Program-made: the position numbers and the translations under genes
Source of the DNA: Pseudomonadota bacterium
Lineage (GTDB): Bacteria > Desulfobacterota > Desulfobacteria > Desulfobacterales > Desulfolunaceae
Assembly (NCBI GenBank): GCA_018818835.1
Contig: JAHIRD010000018.1
Location: forward strand, 1-35,033
Reading direction: 5' to 3'
Length of the DNA stretch: 35,033 nt
The notes under the pieces: model-generated
Database searches by the model: none
What the model was told of the DNA's origin: nothing
Seen by the model: only the letters and a program-made list of their open reading frames with translations
Shown: piece by piece, positions 17,396 to 25,754 of the stretch
How positions within the stretch are numbered: position 1 is the stretch's first letter
Layout: the number at the start of each line of letters is the position of its first letter

Positions 17396-17881
17396 TCAGT
17401 TGCCTCTGTATAATGCAATACTTCCTGTCTTGACAATCTCTTTTATGCCCATGGGGGTCAGCAGTTTGATGAACGCCTCAAGCTTATCACCTTTGGCTGT
17501 GGCCTGGATGATAAAGCAATCATGGTCCACATCCACAATTTTATACCTGAAAATGTTAACGATCCTGACAATTTCTTCACGGTTGTCACTCTTGGCGTGA
17601 ACTTTGATTAAGGCCAGTTCACGCTGAATAAAGTTTGAACCGGTGAGATCCTGGACCGTGATCACGTTGATCAGTTTGTGGAGCTGCTTTTTGATCTGCT
17701 CCATGATCTCCTTATCGGCAATGGTGACCATGGTGACACGGGACACACCCGTTTCATTGGTGGGGGCCACGGACAGGCTTTCGATGTTGTAGCCCCTTCC
17801 GGAGAAAAGCCCGGCAATTCGTGAAAGAACACCGGGTTCATTGTCAACCAGTATGGATAGTAAATGTCTTTTTTCGCTCAT
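17396..17881 (-). CDS. ilvN: Acetolactate synthase small (regulatory) subunit
   Basis: A 161-residue protein (IlvN/IlvH family). An N-terminal ACT domain (residues 4-78, HLLSILVDNEPGVLSRIAGLFSGRGYNI) binds valine for feedback inhibition; a C-terminal ACT-like domain (about 80-158) follows. The protein activates IlvB and gives it valine sensitivity. The gene starts 30 nt after the ilvB stop with AAGGAC upstream and is the last gene before a strong terminator. The length agrees with IlvH-type subunits of about 160 residues. Confidence 0.95.
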   Translation of the reverse strand: MSEKRHLLSILVDNEPGVLSRIAGLFSGRGYNIESLSVAPTNETGVSRVTMVTIADKEIMEQIKKQLHKLINVITVQDLTGSNFIQRELALIKVHAKSDNREEIVRIVNIFRYKIVDVDHDCFIIQATAKGDKLEAFIKLLTPMGIKEIVKTGSIALYRGN

Positions 17882-17911
17882 TGTTCATGTCCTTATAATA
17901 GTCTGCCTTGC

Positions 17912-19606
17912 TTAAACAAGAAGCATATCCGTGATGGCCTTACCCGCAGGAACCATGGGGTAAACGTTTTCTTCACGTTCAGTGACAAATTCCATGATAA
18001 CTGTTTTGGGAGATGCCAGGCCCTGTTTGAGAACGTCTTCAACCTCTTCGGGCTTGGTGGCTCTCAGGCCCAGCGCTCCGAAGGCTTCCGCCAGCTTCAC
18101 GAAATCCGGGTTATGATCAAGGGTGGTTGAGGCGTATCGGCGCTGATAAAAAAGCTCCTGCCACTGGCGAACCATGCCCAGATACCGATTGTTCAAAATG
18201 ATGATTTTAACAGGAAGGCCGTACTGAACGGCTGTGGCCATTTCCTGAATGTTCATCTGGATACTGCCGTCTCCGGCAATATCGGCAACAATTTTATCCG
18301 GGCAGGCCACTTGAGCGCCAATGGCGGCTGGCAAGCCGAATCCCATAACACCCAATCCACCCGAGGTGATAAAATGGTTGGGCTTGGCGAAATGGTAATA
18401 CTGGGCTGCCCACATCTGGTTCTGGCCAACCTCTGTGGTGATAATGGCTTCCCCTTTGGTCAATTCAAAAAATTTATCAATAACATATTGGGGCTTGATG
18501 GCCTCGCCCTGGGCAAAGACCAGGGGTTTGGTTTCACGCCAGTCTTTGATCTGGTCAAGCCATGCATCGCGCCCCTGGCATAGATCCTCCAGGTTTTCCT
18601 TTTCGATCAGGCGGTTTAATTCTTCCAATGCCAGCTTGCAGTCTCCCACAACCGGTACGGAAACCTCGATATTCTTATGGATAGACGTGGGATCAATATC
18701 GATCTGGGCAATGGTGGCATTCTTTGCAAACACATCGGTTTTTCCGGTTACCCGGTCGTCAAACCTTACCCCCACGGCAATCATGCAATCACAGGTCGAT
18801 GTGGCCATGTTGGCCCTATAGGTCCCGTGCATGCCCAGCATGCCCAGCCACAGAGGATCCGTCCCGGGAAAAGACCCCAGCCCCATCAACGAGCCCGTCA
18901 CGGGGATTCTGGTTTTACGCGCAAAGGCTGTCAGTTCTTCGGATGCCCCGGACAAGATGGCCCCGCCACCGGTGAAGATCATGGGCTTTTTGGCCTTTTT
19001 TAACAGGTTCACCACTTTTTGCAGCTGCTTGGGGTTGGGCTTGTAAGTCGGTTTGTATGCCCGCATCTCAATTTTGCTGTTTTCCACCGGTTTTGAATAT
19101 GTGGTTATCATATTGGACACATCCTTGGGGATGTCCACCAGAACTGGCCCGGGTCTGCCGGATCGAGCGATGTAAAATGCTTCCCTCAACGTCGGTGCCA
19201 GTTTTTCAATATCTTTGACCAGGTAATTGTGTTTGGTGCAGGGCCGGGTTATGCCCACAATATCCACTTCCTGGAACGCATCGTTTCCGATCAGGTGGCT
19301 TGATACCTGTCCAGTGATGACCACCATGGGAATGGAGTCCATGTAGGCGGAGGCGATGCCGGTGACCGTGTTGGTGGCCCCGGGGCCGGAGGTTACCAGG
19401 CAGACACCGGTTCTGTTGGCAGCCCTGGCATAGCCGTCTGCTGCATGGACAGCGCCCTGTTCATGACGCACGAGAATGTGTCTGATGTCCGTCTGGTCTA
19501 GGGCGTCATAAATATCGAGAACAGCTCCTCCGGGGTAACCGAAGATGGTGTCCACGCCTTCTTCCTCAAAGACCTTCATAAGGATTTGAGCACCTGTGAG
19601 TTTCAT
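17912..19606 (-). CDS. ilvB: Acetolactate synthase large (catalytic) subunit
   Basis: A 564-residue ThDP enzyme that joins two pyruvates to acetolactate, or pyruvate and 2-oxobutyrate to acetohydroxybutyrate. The N-terminal ThDP domain has GYPGGAVLDIYDAL and the catalytic E49 in RHEQGAVH. The middle FAD/DHS-like domain is intact. The C-terminal domain has the ThDP/Mg2+ motif GDGSIQMNIQE and the following NN. AAGGA lies before the ATG. It is second in the ilvDBN transcript, 39 nt after ilvD. All domains have normal length. Confidence 0.96.
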   Translation of the reverse strand: MKLTGAQILMKVFEEEGVDTIFGYPGGAVLDIYDALDQTDIRHILVRHEQGAVHAADGYARAANRTGVCLVTSGPGATNTVTGIASAYMDSIPMVVITGQVSSHLIGNDAFQEVDIVGITRPCTKHNYLVKDIEKLAPTLREAFYIARSGRPGPVLVDIPKDVSNMITTYSKPVENSKIEMRAYKPTYKPNPKQLQKVVNLLKKAKKPMIFTGGGAILSGASEELTAFARKTRIPVTGSLMGLGSFPGTDPLWLGMLGMHGTYRANMATSTCDCMIAVGVRFDDRVTGKTDVFAKNATIAQIDIDPTSIHKNIEVSVPVVGDCKLALEELNRLIEKENLEDLCQGRDAWLDQIKDWRETKPLVFAQGEAIKPQYVIDKFFELTKGEAIITTEVGQNQMWAAQYYHFAKPNHFITSGGLGVMGFGLPAAIGAQVACPDKIVADIAGDGSIQMNIQEMATAVQYGLPVKIIILNNRYLGMVRQWQELFYQRRYASTTLDHNPDFVKLAEAFGALGLRATKPEEVEDVLKQGLASPKTVIMEFVTEREENVYPMVPAGKAITDMLLV

Positions 19607-19645
19607 AAGTTTTTCCTTCTTGTATGGATTAATCTAACACCTTTT

Positions 19646-21313
19646 CTATTTAACGATGGCACCTTCACTGGCCGACGACACCAGTTTGGAATACCGGGCC
19701 ATATACCCTTTGGTGATTCTGGGTTGGGGCTTGGTCCAGGTTTTGAGTCTCGTTGCAATCTCTTCATCGGACAGTTCCAATGTGATTTTTTTGGACGGAA
19801 TATCAATGGCGATGATATCGCCCTCCCGAACGATGGCAATGGGACCGCCATGGGCCGCTTCAGGAGAAATATGGCCGATGGCCGCACCTTTTGTCCCCCC
19901 TGAGAATCGGCCGTCCGTGATCAGAGCCACCGAATCGTCAAGCTTCATGCCCACAATGGCCGAGGTGGGGCTCAGCATTTCCCGCATGCCCGGCCCACCC
20001 ATGGGGCCTTCGTAACGGATTACGATAACATCACCCGGCTTGATTCCGCCTTCTCTGATCACCGTGGACGCATCTTCCTCGCATTCGAAAACCCGAGCCG
20101 GTCCTTTGTGCCGAAGCATTTCATCACGGACCGCCGATTGTTTGACAACACATCCCTCGGGGGCCAAGTTACCGAACAATACGGCCAGGCCGCCTTCTTT
20201 ATGGTAGGGGCTGTGGAAGGGGCGGATCACGTCCTCGTTGAACACCCGTCGGTTTTTGATGTTGTCTCCCACGGTTTTTCCGGTGACCGTCATACAATCC
20301 CCGTTGATTAAGCCCTCATCAAACAGAACTTTAAGGACGGCCTGGATTCCTCCTGCCGCGTTGAGGTCTTCGATGTGATCCTTGCCTCCGGGAGACAGGG
20401 AACACAAGTGCGGTATTTTTTTGCTGACCTCGTTGATCCGGGACAGCTCGACCTTGACATTGGCTTCGTTGGCAATGGCCTTCAGGTGAAGAACCGTATT
20501 GGTGGAGCATCCCAGAGCCATATCCACGGCCAAGGCATTTTCAAAGGCCTCTTCGGTCATCACTTTCGACGGCGTTATGTTGTTGGCCAGAAGGTCCATG
20601 ATTTTCATTCCTGCTTCCTTGGCCAGCCGTTCCCTGGCAGACATGACAGCCGGTATGGTTCCGTTGCCGGGCAGGCCCATGCCGATGGCCTCGGTCAGGC
20701 AGTTCATGGAATTGGCTGTGAACATGCCCGAGCATGACCCGCAGGTGGGGCAGGCTGCATCTTCAATGGCAAGGAGTTCACTTTCGTCCATCTTATTGGA
20801 TAAAACGGCTCCAACCGATTCAAAGACAGTAATAAGATCCACTTTTTTAGTGATATCCGTGGGATGCCGTCCTGCAAGCATGGGGCCTCCGCTGATAAAT
20901 ATCGTAGGGATGTCCAGCCTTGCAGCTGCCATGAGCATGCCCGGAACAATTTTGTCGCAGTTGGGGATCATGACAATGGCATCAAAGGCATGGGCTGTTG
21001 CCACCACTTCCACGGAATCGGCGATCAGTTCCCGGCTTCCCAGGGAATAACTCATACCGGTGTGGTTCATGGCAATGCCGTCACAGACACCGATGACACC
21101 GAATTCCACGGGCGTGCCACCTGCCATGTAGATACCTGCTTTTACAGCCTCGGACAGACGGTTCAGATGGACATGGCCCGGAATGATGGTATTTGCCGAG
21201 TTTGCAATTCCGATGATGGGCCGGTTGATCTCGGTGTCGGTATAACCCATGGCTTTGAACAATGAACGATGGGGAGCCCGTTCGATACCTTTTTTGACAT
21301 TGTCGCTTTTCAT
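19646..21313 (-). CDS. ilvD: Dihydroxy-acid dehydratase
   Basis: A 555-residue iron-sulfur enzyme that removes water from the dihydroxy acids to give 2-oxoisovalerate and 2-oxo-3-methylvalerate. Visible cluster and active-site motifs are C119 in SNCDK-type [10 protein letters not shown] and C191 in [18 protein letters not shown]. At the position of the third cluster cysteine of [2Fe-2S] enzymes (PCNIHL) this protein has PGHVHL, as in the oxygen-sensitive E. coli enzyme. GGAG lies eight bases before the ATG, and that ribosome site begins only three bases after the T-run of the upstream attenuator. It is the first structural gene of the attenuated ilvDBN operon. Confidence 0.95.
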   Translation of the reverse strand: MKSDNVKKGIERAPHRSLFKAMGYTDTEINRPIIGIANSANTIIPGHVHLNRLSEAVKAGIYMAGGTPVEFGVIGVCDGIAMNHTGMSYSLGSRELIADSVEVVATAHAFDAIVMIPNCDKIVPGMLMAAARLDIPTIFISGGPMLAGRHPTDITKKVDLITVFESVGAVLSNKMDESELLAIEDAACPTCGSCSGMFTANSMNCLTEAIGMGLPGNGTIPAVMSARERLAKEAGMKIMDLLANNITPSKVMTEEAFENALAVDMALGCSTNTVLHLKAIANEANVKVELSRINEVSKKIPHLCSLSPGGKDHIEDLNAAGGIQAVLKVLFDEGLINGDCMTVTGKTVGDNIKNRRVFNEDVIRPFHSPYHKEGGLAVLFGNLAPEGCVVKQSAVRDEMLRHKGPARVFECEEDASTVIREGGIKPGDVIVIRYEGPMGGPGMREMLSPTSAIVGMKLDDSVALITDGRFSGGTKGAAIGHISPEAAHGGPIAIVREGDIIAIDIPSKKITLELSDEEIATRLKTWTKPQPRITKGYMARYSKLVSSASEGAIVK

Positions 21314-21329
21314 AGTGCTTGCTCCATTA

Positions 21330-21369
21330 AAAAAGCCGTTATCAGTTTTTAGGCTGATAACGGCTTTTT
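21330..21369 (-). terminator. Attenuator terminator of the ilvDBN operon
   Basis: A perfect 16-bp stem (arms 21354-21369 and 21330-21345) with an 8-nt loop. Read on the minus strand it is AAAAAGCCGTTATCAG, the loop CCTAAAAA, then CTGATAACGGCTTTTTT. It stands before ilvD, not after a gene, and the ilvD ribosome site (GGAG at 21322-21325) follows directly. A terminator in this position, downstream of a branched-chain-rich leader peptide, marks transcription attenuation. Confidence 0.9.
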
Positions 21370-21407
21370 ATGTTGAAAATTAGTGTTTTATATCAAGCCA
21401 TTATCAA
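21354..21407 (-). promoter_or_regulatory. Antiterminator hairpin competing with the attenuator
   Basis: The segment 21395-21407 (minus strand TTGATAATGGCTT) can pair with 21354-21366 (AAGCCGTTATCAG), the 5' arm of the terminator. The pairing has 11 Watson-Crick and two G-U pairs over 13 positions with a 28-nt loop. The first segment contains the stop codon of the leader peptide (21404-21406). A ribosome finishing the leader would cover it and allow termination; a ribosome stalled at upstream Ile/Val/Leu codons would leave it free to form the antiterminator. The pairing is seen in the sequence; the mechanism follows from known ilv and leu attenuators. Confidence 0.8.
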
Positions 21408-21499
21408 CCTCTTCGGAGTAGGTTAATGCCCACGACAGTGACGACTGTCACGGGAATAAGTACGACGATAATGTTGCTAATGACTAGATTTGAGTTCAT
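21404..21499 (-). CDS. Branched-chain-rich attenuation leader peptide
   Basis: A 31-residue open reading frame, ATG at 21499 to TGA at 21404-21406, with AAGG eight bases upstream. It has 8 Val, 5 Ile and 4 Leu, that is 17 of 31 residues, with runs such as NIIVVLIP (residues 9-16) and VTVVTVVGI (17-25), and ends LLRRG. It plays the role of the ilvL/ivbL peptides of enterobacteria: when charged tRNA-Ile, -Val or -Leu is short the ribosome stalls in it and ilvDBN transcription continues. The sequence is not clearly homologous to the E. coli peptides; the similarity is in composition and layout. The peptide itself probably has no further function. A hairpin GACAGT/ACTGTC lies within the Val codons. 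Confidence 0.9.
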   Translation of the reverse strand: MNSNLVISNIIVVLIPVTVVTVVGINLLRRG

Positions 21500-21532
21500 C
21501 AATAATACCTTGAATTATTATAATTTTGTAAC

Positions 21533-21559
21533 TTTATATTCATCGACCGCGTTTGTCAA
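21533..21559 (-). promoter_or_regulatory. Promoter of the leader-ilvDBN operon
   Basis: On the minus strand a consensus TTGACA (21554-21559) is followed after 15 nt by TATAAA (21533-21538). The spacer is slightly short for sigma-70. Transcription would begin near 21526, about 27 nt before the leader peptide start. This gives ilvDBN its own promoter separate from ilvC. Confidence 0.6.
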
Positions 21560-21585
21560 GAAAAAATAGTGTGATGAAGATCATT

Positions 21586-21604
21586 CCCGCGCCCGAAGGC
21601 GCAG
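21586..21604. other. GC-rich hairpin with UUCG loop after ilvC
   Basis: Stem GCGCC / GGCGC (21589-21593, 21598-21602) with loop TTCG on the minus strand, located 27 nt after the ilvC stop. There is no T-run directly behind it; TTTTTTC appears about 20 nt later. It may stabilise the 3' end of ilvC mRNA or act as a weak terminator. Confidence 0.4.
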
Positions 21605-21630
21605 GAAGAAAACGTTGCATTGCCCTTGGA

Positions 21631-23094
21631 CTAGATGGTTTTCATGTTAGTCATAAATTCACGAAGGGTTTGTCCGATCACTTCAACCGGATGATTTCTA
21701 ATCGCCGCATTGATGGCAATCAGTTTTTTATTATTCACGGTATTATCCGCACCGGCCATGCCTTTACCGATAACATCCGTATTAATTTTTGCCATAAAGT
21801 CCTTCAAAAGGGGAACACAGGCGTGTGTGAACAGATAGTTGCCATATTCTGCCGTGTCGGAAATGACGACATTCATTTCATAAAGCTTGTTACGTGCAAT
21901 GGTATTGGCAATCAGCGGCGTTTCATGAAGAGACTCGTAATAGGCTGACTCGCCTTTCATACCGGCCTCGGTCATGATTTCGTAGGCAAGCTCAACACCC
22001 GCTTTAACCATGGCGATCATCAAGATACCGTTATCAAAGTATTCCTGCTCCGGAATATCATTGGTTGTTAATGGGGCCTTCTCAAATGCACTGTTGCCGG
22101 TATCGGCTCTCCACTGAAAAAGGTCCTTGTCGTTATCGGCCCAGTCCTTCATCATGGTTTCGGAAAAATCCCCTTCAAGGATATCATCCATATGCTTCTG
22201 GTAGAGAGGGCGCATCACTGTTTTTAATTCTTCGGAAAGCTCAAATGCTTTAACTTTTGAAGCATTGGTGAGTCTGTCCATCATATTGGTAATGCCACCC
22301 TGTTTCAGCGCTTCCGTTACCGTTTCCCAACCCTTTTGAACAAGTTTCGCAGCGTATCCGCTGTCTATTCCATTTTTAACCATCTTATCAAAGCAAAGAA
22401 GTGATCCTGTCTGAAGCATTCCGCAAAGAATGGTCTGCTCACCCATCAGGTCGGATTTTACTTCAGCAACAAACGAAGAATGAAGCACCCCGGCTTTGTC
22501 GCCACCCGTTCCGGCAGCATAGGCTTTGGCAATTTCAAGGCCATCGCCATTGGGGTCATTTTCAGTATGGACCGCAATCAGGGTAGGGACACCGAATCCC
22601 CGCAGATACTCAGCACGAACTTCCGAACCGGGTGACTTGGGAGCCACCATGATAACGGTAAGGTCTTCACGGATTTTCATGCCTTCTTCAACAATGTTAA
22701 ATCCATGGGAATAAGAAAGACAAGCCCCTTTTTTCATCAGAGGAACAACGCGGTTCACAACGGGCGTATGGTATTTGTCCGGTGTCAGGTTTAACACAAG
22801 ATCACCCTTGGGAATAACCTCTTCGTATTTTCCATAATTGAACTTATTTTCAGAGGCAAGTTTCCATGGAAGCAGTTTTTCTGTTATTTCTTCGTCACGA
22901 AGGGCATAGGTCACGTCAAGACCACTGTCGCGAAGGTTCAATCCCTGATGAAATCCCTGTGCGCCACAACCGACAATAACAATTTTTTTCCCTTTTAGTT
23001 TTTCAACGCCGTTGAATTCGGATGAATTCATAAAACGGCACTGGCCAAGTTGTTTGACTTTCTGGGAAAAGGGAAGTGAATTAAAAAAATTCAT
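21631..23094 (-). CDS. ilvC: Ketol-acid reductoisomerase, class II
   Basis: A 487-residue enzyme that isomerises and reduces acetolactate to 2,3-dihydroxyisovalerate and acts likewise in the isoleucine branch. The length and two C-terminal knotted domains mark class II (E. coli type); class I enzymes have about 330-340 residues. The Rossmann motif GCGAQG is at 42-47, and PKSPGSEVR and [12 protein letters not shown] of the Mg2+ site are intact. Comparison with E. coli IlvC shows that of the NADPH-phosphate-binding positions only R66 (E. coli R68) is kept; K69, R76, S78 and Q110 correspond to D67, L74, P76 and Y108. NADH use is therefore likely (inference). AAGGAG precedes the ATG. The gene is divergent from ilvY, its probable activator. 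Confidence 0.95.
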   Translation of the reverse strand: MNFFNSLPFSQKVKQLGQCRFMNSSEFNGVEKLKGKKIVIVGCGAQGFHQGLNLRDSGLDVTYALRDEEITEKLLPWKLASENKFNYGKYEEVIPKGDLVLNLTPDKYHTPVVNRVVPLMKKGACLSYSHGFNIVEEGMKIREDLTVIMVAPKSPGSEVRAEYLRGFGVPTLIAVHTENDPNGDGLEIAKAYAAGTGGDKAGVLHSSFVAEVKSDLMGEQTILCGMLQTGSLLCFDKMVKNGIDSGYAAKLVQKGWETVTEALKQGGITNMMDRLTNASKVKAFELSEELKTVMRPLYQKHMDDILEGDFSETMMKDWADNDKDLFQWRADTGNSAFEKAPLTTNDIPEQEYFDNGILMIAMVKAGVELAYEIMTEAGMKGESAYYESLHETPLIANTIARNKLYEMNVVISDTAEYGNYLFTHACVPLLKDFMAKINTDVIGKGMAGADNTVNNKKLIAINAAIRNHPVEVIGQTLREFMTNMKTI

Positions 23095-23167
23095 GGTGAT
23101 GCTCCTTATTATTTATAGGGTGATCATTGGCGATATCATATTCAATCATGTGAATGACAATGGGGCC

Positions 23168-23196
23168 AATATATGGGTTTTATATTGTTGCGTAAA
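23168..23196 (-). promoter_or_regulatory. ilvC promoter
   Basis: On the minus strand TTTACG (23191-23196) lies 17 nt before TATATT (23168-23173), oriented toward ilvC. The weak -35 box overlaps the proximal ilvY half-site (TTGCG at 23188-23192), as expected for a promoter needing an activator. Confidence 0.5.
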
Positions 23197-23233
23197 GTGA
23201 TTTATTTAGAATTTTAAATTGCGTTTTATGCAA
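23188..23233. promoter_or_regulatory. Likely IlvY operator region
   Basis: Between ilvC and ilvY there is a palindrome TTGCGTTTTATGCAA (23219-23233) that contains a T-N11-A core, the usual LysR recognition form. A second TTGCGT (23188-23193) lies 31 bp away, three helical turns, and overlaps the ilvC -35 box. A strong distal site plus a weaker activation site near the promoter is typical of LysR regulation. Binding by IlvY is inferred from position. Confidence 0.5.
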
Positions 23234-23341
23234 CATGAGCTTATTCTGTTTATGTGACTGCATTCGTTTACAGGGTACTGATTTAATGTATTTTAATAGT
23301 AATGTCAATAACATTGATCCACAAAGGGGTAAGATAAGTGT

Positions 23342-24208
23342 ATGAATATAAATGAAATGGACCTTTTTCTGACCCTATGCAAAACACGCCATTTCCAAAA
23401 GGCCAGCTCATTATGCAATATCAGCCCATCTGCATTCTCACGGGCCATTAACCGGATCGAGGACGAGGTCGGTCAAAAACTCTTTGAAAGAAACAACAGG
23501 GCTGTCTCTCTTACCCCTTCAGGGGCCGTATTTAGAGACTATGCTGAAAAAATGGTAAAGCTCTGGAAAGACGGGAAATACGCCCTTGCCCATGGAAAGG
23601 ATAAAATTGCAGGTGAGCTGAGCATCTATTGTTCCGTCACGGCCGCCTACGGAATCCTGCCTGATATTCTGGACGTGTTCAGACATAAATACCCCGATGT
23701 CCACATCACGCTGAAAACCGGTGATGCGGAAAGCGCTCTTGGGCAACTTAAACAGGGTGATACCGATATTGCCATTGCGGCAATTCCGACCCCTGTGCCT
23801 GATTTTATAGAACATATCCATGTCACAACCACCCCTCTGGTCTGGATAAATTCCAAAAAAAATCCCATGGAAAAAGATGATATCAACTGGCAAACCACCC
23901 CCTTGATCCTCCCCAAGCAGGGTATTGCACGAAACAGTTTTGATCAATGGAGCCGTCGGATGAATATACACCCTGAAATTTATGCGGAGGTCACGGGAAA
24001 TGAAGCCATTATCGCCATGGTTCATCTGGGCTGCGGGATTGGGCTTGTCCCTGAAATGGTCCTTGAAAAAAGCCCGGTTGCCGACACGATTTCAATCCTT
24101 GATTTTGTTCCGCCCCTTGCGCCATATTCCATCGGGATTTGTGCCAACAGGAAGAAGAAGGGTGTGATTACCGATGCGTTCTGGCAAACAGCCAATGAAT
24201 TTGCTTGA
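23342..24208 (+). CDS. ilvY: LysR-family regulator IlvY
   Basis: A 288-residue protein. The N-terminal winged helix-turn-helix (residues 1-60) contains RHFQKASSLCNISPSAFSRA; the effector-binding domain (about 90-285) has SIYCSVTAAYGILP and GNEAIIAMVHLGCGIGLVPE, which match E. coli IlvY closely. In E. coli IlvY activates ilvC when acetolactate or acetohydroxybutyrate accumulates. The divergent placement next to ilvC, with a LysR-type palindrome between, supports the same role. The ATG at 23342 gives the normal N-terminus although the ribosome site (AAGATAAG) is weak. Confidence 0.93.
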   Translation: MNINEMDLFLTLCKTRHFQKASSLCNISPSAFSRAINRIEDEVGQKLFERNNRAVSLTPSGAVFRDYAEKMVKLWKDGKYALAHGKDKIAGELSIYCSVTAAYGILPDILDVFRHKYPDVHITLKTGDAESALGQLKQGDTDIAIAAIPTPVPDFIEHIHVTTTPLVWINSKKNPMEKDDINWQTTPLILPKQGIARNSFDQWSRRMNIHPEIYAEVTGNEAIIAMVHLGCGIGLVPEMVLEKSPVADTISILDFVPPLAPYSIGICANRKKKGVITDAFWQTANEFA

Positions 24209-24258
24209 GATTTCAGTGATCTTTCAACGGTTTTATGGTGGAGGGTGGAAAATTTTAT

Positions 24259-24430
24259 GCGGATGAGGGCCTTATCGGTGGGCACAGCCCACCCTATGAG
24301 GTCTTCCGCATGGGCGGGGCGGAGTATTTTGTTATGAAGTCAAGGGCCTGGAACGGAATGGATGGCACCGTCTCGCAAAACGAAAGCCGTCTCACGGGCA
24401 ACACCCTATCGTAGGTGGGCTGTGCCCACC
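24259..24430. repeat. REP-like inverted pair with GTGGGC palindromes
   Basis: Two 15-bp palindromic units, 24278-24292 (GTGGGCACAGCCCAC) and 24415-24429 (GTGGGCTGTGCCCAC), are exact reverse complements of each other, about 120 bp apart. The second has the head GTAG at 24411-24414. The first sits inside a larger imperfect hairpin with ends GCGGA and TCCGC (24259-24309), which resembles 34315-34363. Between the units CCGTCTC occurs twice as a direct repeat. No coding region is seen in 24209-24949. Confidence 0.65.
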
Positions 24431-24502
24431 AAATTGACCGACTCCTCATAAAATGCTGGAAGTTGAAACCATAAGAAAATAACTTACTAAAATTACTTGC
24501 TT

Positions 24503-24645
24503 TTCTTCGTGATCTTCGTGTCCTTCAGTGAGCGTAGCGAACGGGTGGTTTAAAAAAAGAAAAAACAAATTTACCACGAAGAACACGAAGAGCACGAAGA
24601 AGGGCAAAAGATTATCCCTACCGGGGGCTCAAACGTGCATTTTGG
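24503..24645. repeat. Dispersed ACGAAG repeat, copy A
   Basis: The 41-bp core 24513-24553 (starting TCTTCGTGTCCTTCAGTG, ending GGGTGGTTTAA) is identical to the reverse complement of 34010-34050. It is followed after 20 nt by an inverted tract of the word ACACGAAG (24575-24602) and by CCCTACCGGGGGCTCAAAC, which also occurs in altered form after copy C. Identity this high in a non-coding stretch indicates recent copying or gene conversion. Confidence 0.65.
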
Positions 24646-24713
24646 GATGAGTCAAGAATGACCGCCTCACGGGTAAGTTTGATTCTTGCCCGTTTTTATC
24701 TAACCCATTTGCG

Positions 24714-24845
24714 TGTAGGGGCGAAGCCTTGGCGAAGACCGATCCAGATTTTTAAAGCTTGCCCCAGCGCAGAGAGGGGTCTGGCCGCCGGAGGCATGCT
24801 TTTCTTCGTCTTCTTCAGAGAGCGTAGCGAACGGGTGGTTAAAAA
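24714..24845. repeat. Degenerate REP-like unit and ACGAAG repeat, copy B
   Basis: GTAGGGGCGAAGCC at 24714 has the GTAG head of a REP-like unit but a poor palindrome. A diverged copy of the ACGAAG family follows at 24802-24843, sharing GAGCGTAGCGAACGGGTGG with copies A and C. The flank CTGGCCGCCGGAGG before it matches the flank of copy C in reverse complement. Confidence 0.5.
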
Positions 24846-24949
24846 TCATGCGGTTGCGGCTATGCCGCACTGTGCTCTTTGTGCCTCCGTGAGAGACGAG
24901 GCTTTTTTGTTGTGGATTTACCGCGCTGTGGCCCTTCGTGTCCTCCGGC

Positions 24950-25732
24950 TCATTTGCCAGGTGATGAGGCGGTGGACCGGGCAGGAATATGGTTGATAGA
25001 CGAAGCCATATATCCCGCTCCGAATCCGTTGTCGATATTAACCACAGCAATGTTGGAACTGCAGCTGTTCAACATGGCGAACAAGGCGGTCATTCCCTTC
25101 AAACTGATTCCATAACCCACGCTGGTGGGAACGGCAATGACCGGAGCCTGAACCATGCCCGCCACCACACTGGGCAGGGCTCCTTCCATGCCAGCCACAA
25201 CAACGATAACCGACGCCTGTTCAATCAATTTTTGATGTCGGAACAGGCGGTGGATTCCTGCCACGCCCACATCATAAACCGATTCCACACGGTTTCCCAT
25301 CATTTTTGCCGTGAGAAAGGCTTCCTGGGACACGGGAATATCGGAGGTCCCGGCCGATAAAATCAGGATGTCTCCGTTACCGGTAATGGGAACAGCACCC
25401 TTTTCCCATATCAGCATCCGGGCATCGGGATGGTATGATGTCCCGGGAACCCGCTGAAGGATGGCATCTGCCTTGGCTGCATCCACCCTCGTTGCCAGGA
25501 CAACGTTCTCCTGGACAATCATTCGTTCCATGATGCCGATGATTTGTTCCACGGTTTTACCTTCACCGAAGATCACTTCGGGAAACCCCTTTCTCAGGCA
25601 GCGGTGGTGGTCAATATGGGCATAAGAGATGTCCTCGCTTGGGAGATTTTTTAAGGACTCAGCGGCATCTTGAACACTTTTGTGCCCTTGGGATACCGCC
25701 GTCAGCAACTGGATCAGGGAATCGGGATTCAT
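24950..25732 (-). CDS. larB: Nickel-pincer cofactor biosynthesis protein LarB
   Basis: A 260-residue protein with a C-terminal AIR-carboxylase (PurE-like) domain (residues about 120-245; ILSAGTSDIPV, AGMEGALPSVVAGM, VPTSVGYG). LarB carboxylates and hydrolyses nicotinic acid adenine dinucleotide to pyridinium-3,5-biscarboxylic acid mononucleotide, the first step to the nickel-pincer cofactor of LarA-type racemases. The N-terminal part DHHRCLRKGFPEVIFGEGKT is characteristic of LarB and absent from PurE. No larA, larC or larE is in the window. It starts 22 nt after the actin-like gene and is probably co-transcribed with it. Confidence 0.92.
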   Translation of the reverse strand: MNPDSLIQLLTAVSQGHKSVQDAAESLKNLPSEDISYAHIDHHRCLRKGFPEVIFGEGKTVEQIIGIMERMIVQENVVLATRVDAAKADAILQRVPGTSYHPDARMLIWEKGAVPITGNGDILILSAGTSDIPVSQEAFLTAKMMGNRVESVYDVGVAGIHRLFRHQKLIEQASVIVVVAGMEGALPSVVAGMVQAPVIAVPTSVGYGISLKGMTALFAMLNSCSSNIAVVNIDNGFGAGYMASSINHIPARSTASSPGK

Positions 25733-25754
25733 CGGTCAAACCTTTGTTGGTGGT

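Noticed and set aside
21404-21560. T-box riboswitch before ilvD
   Set aside because: No T-box sequence or specifier-loop layout was seen, and a translated Ile/Val/Leu-rich frame explains the control better.
24575-24602. Possible short CRISPR-like or tandem array of ACGAAG words
   Set aside because: Units are only about 9 bp, imperfect and without spacers; it belongs to a dispersed repeat with an inverted partner.
24658-24996. Open reading frame of 112 codons on the plus strand
   Set aside because: It runs through the repeat cluster and into the larB gene on the other strand, has no ribosome site and no recognisable domain.
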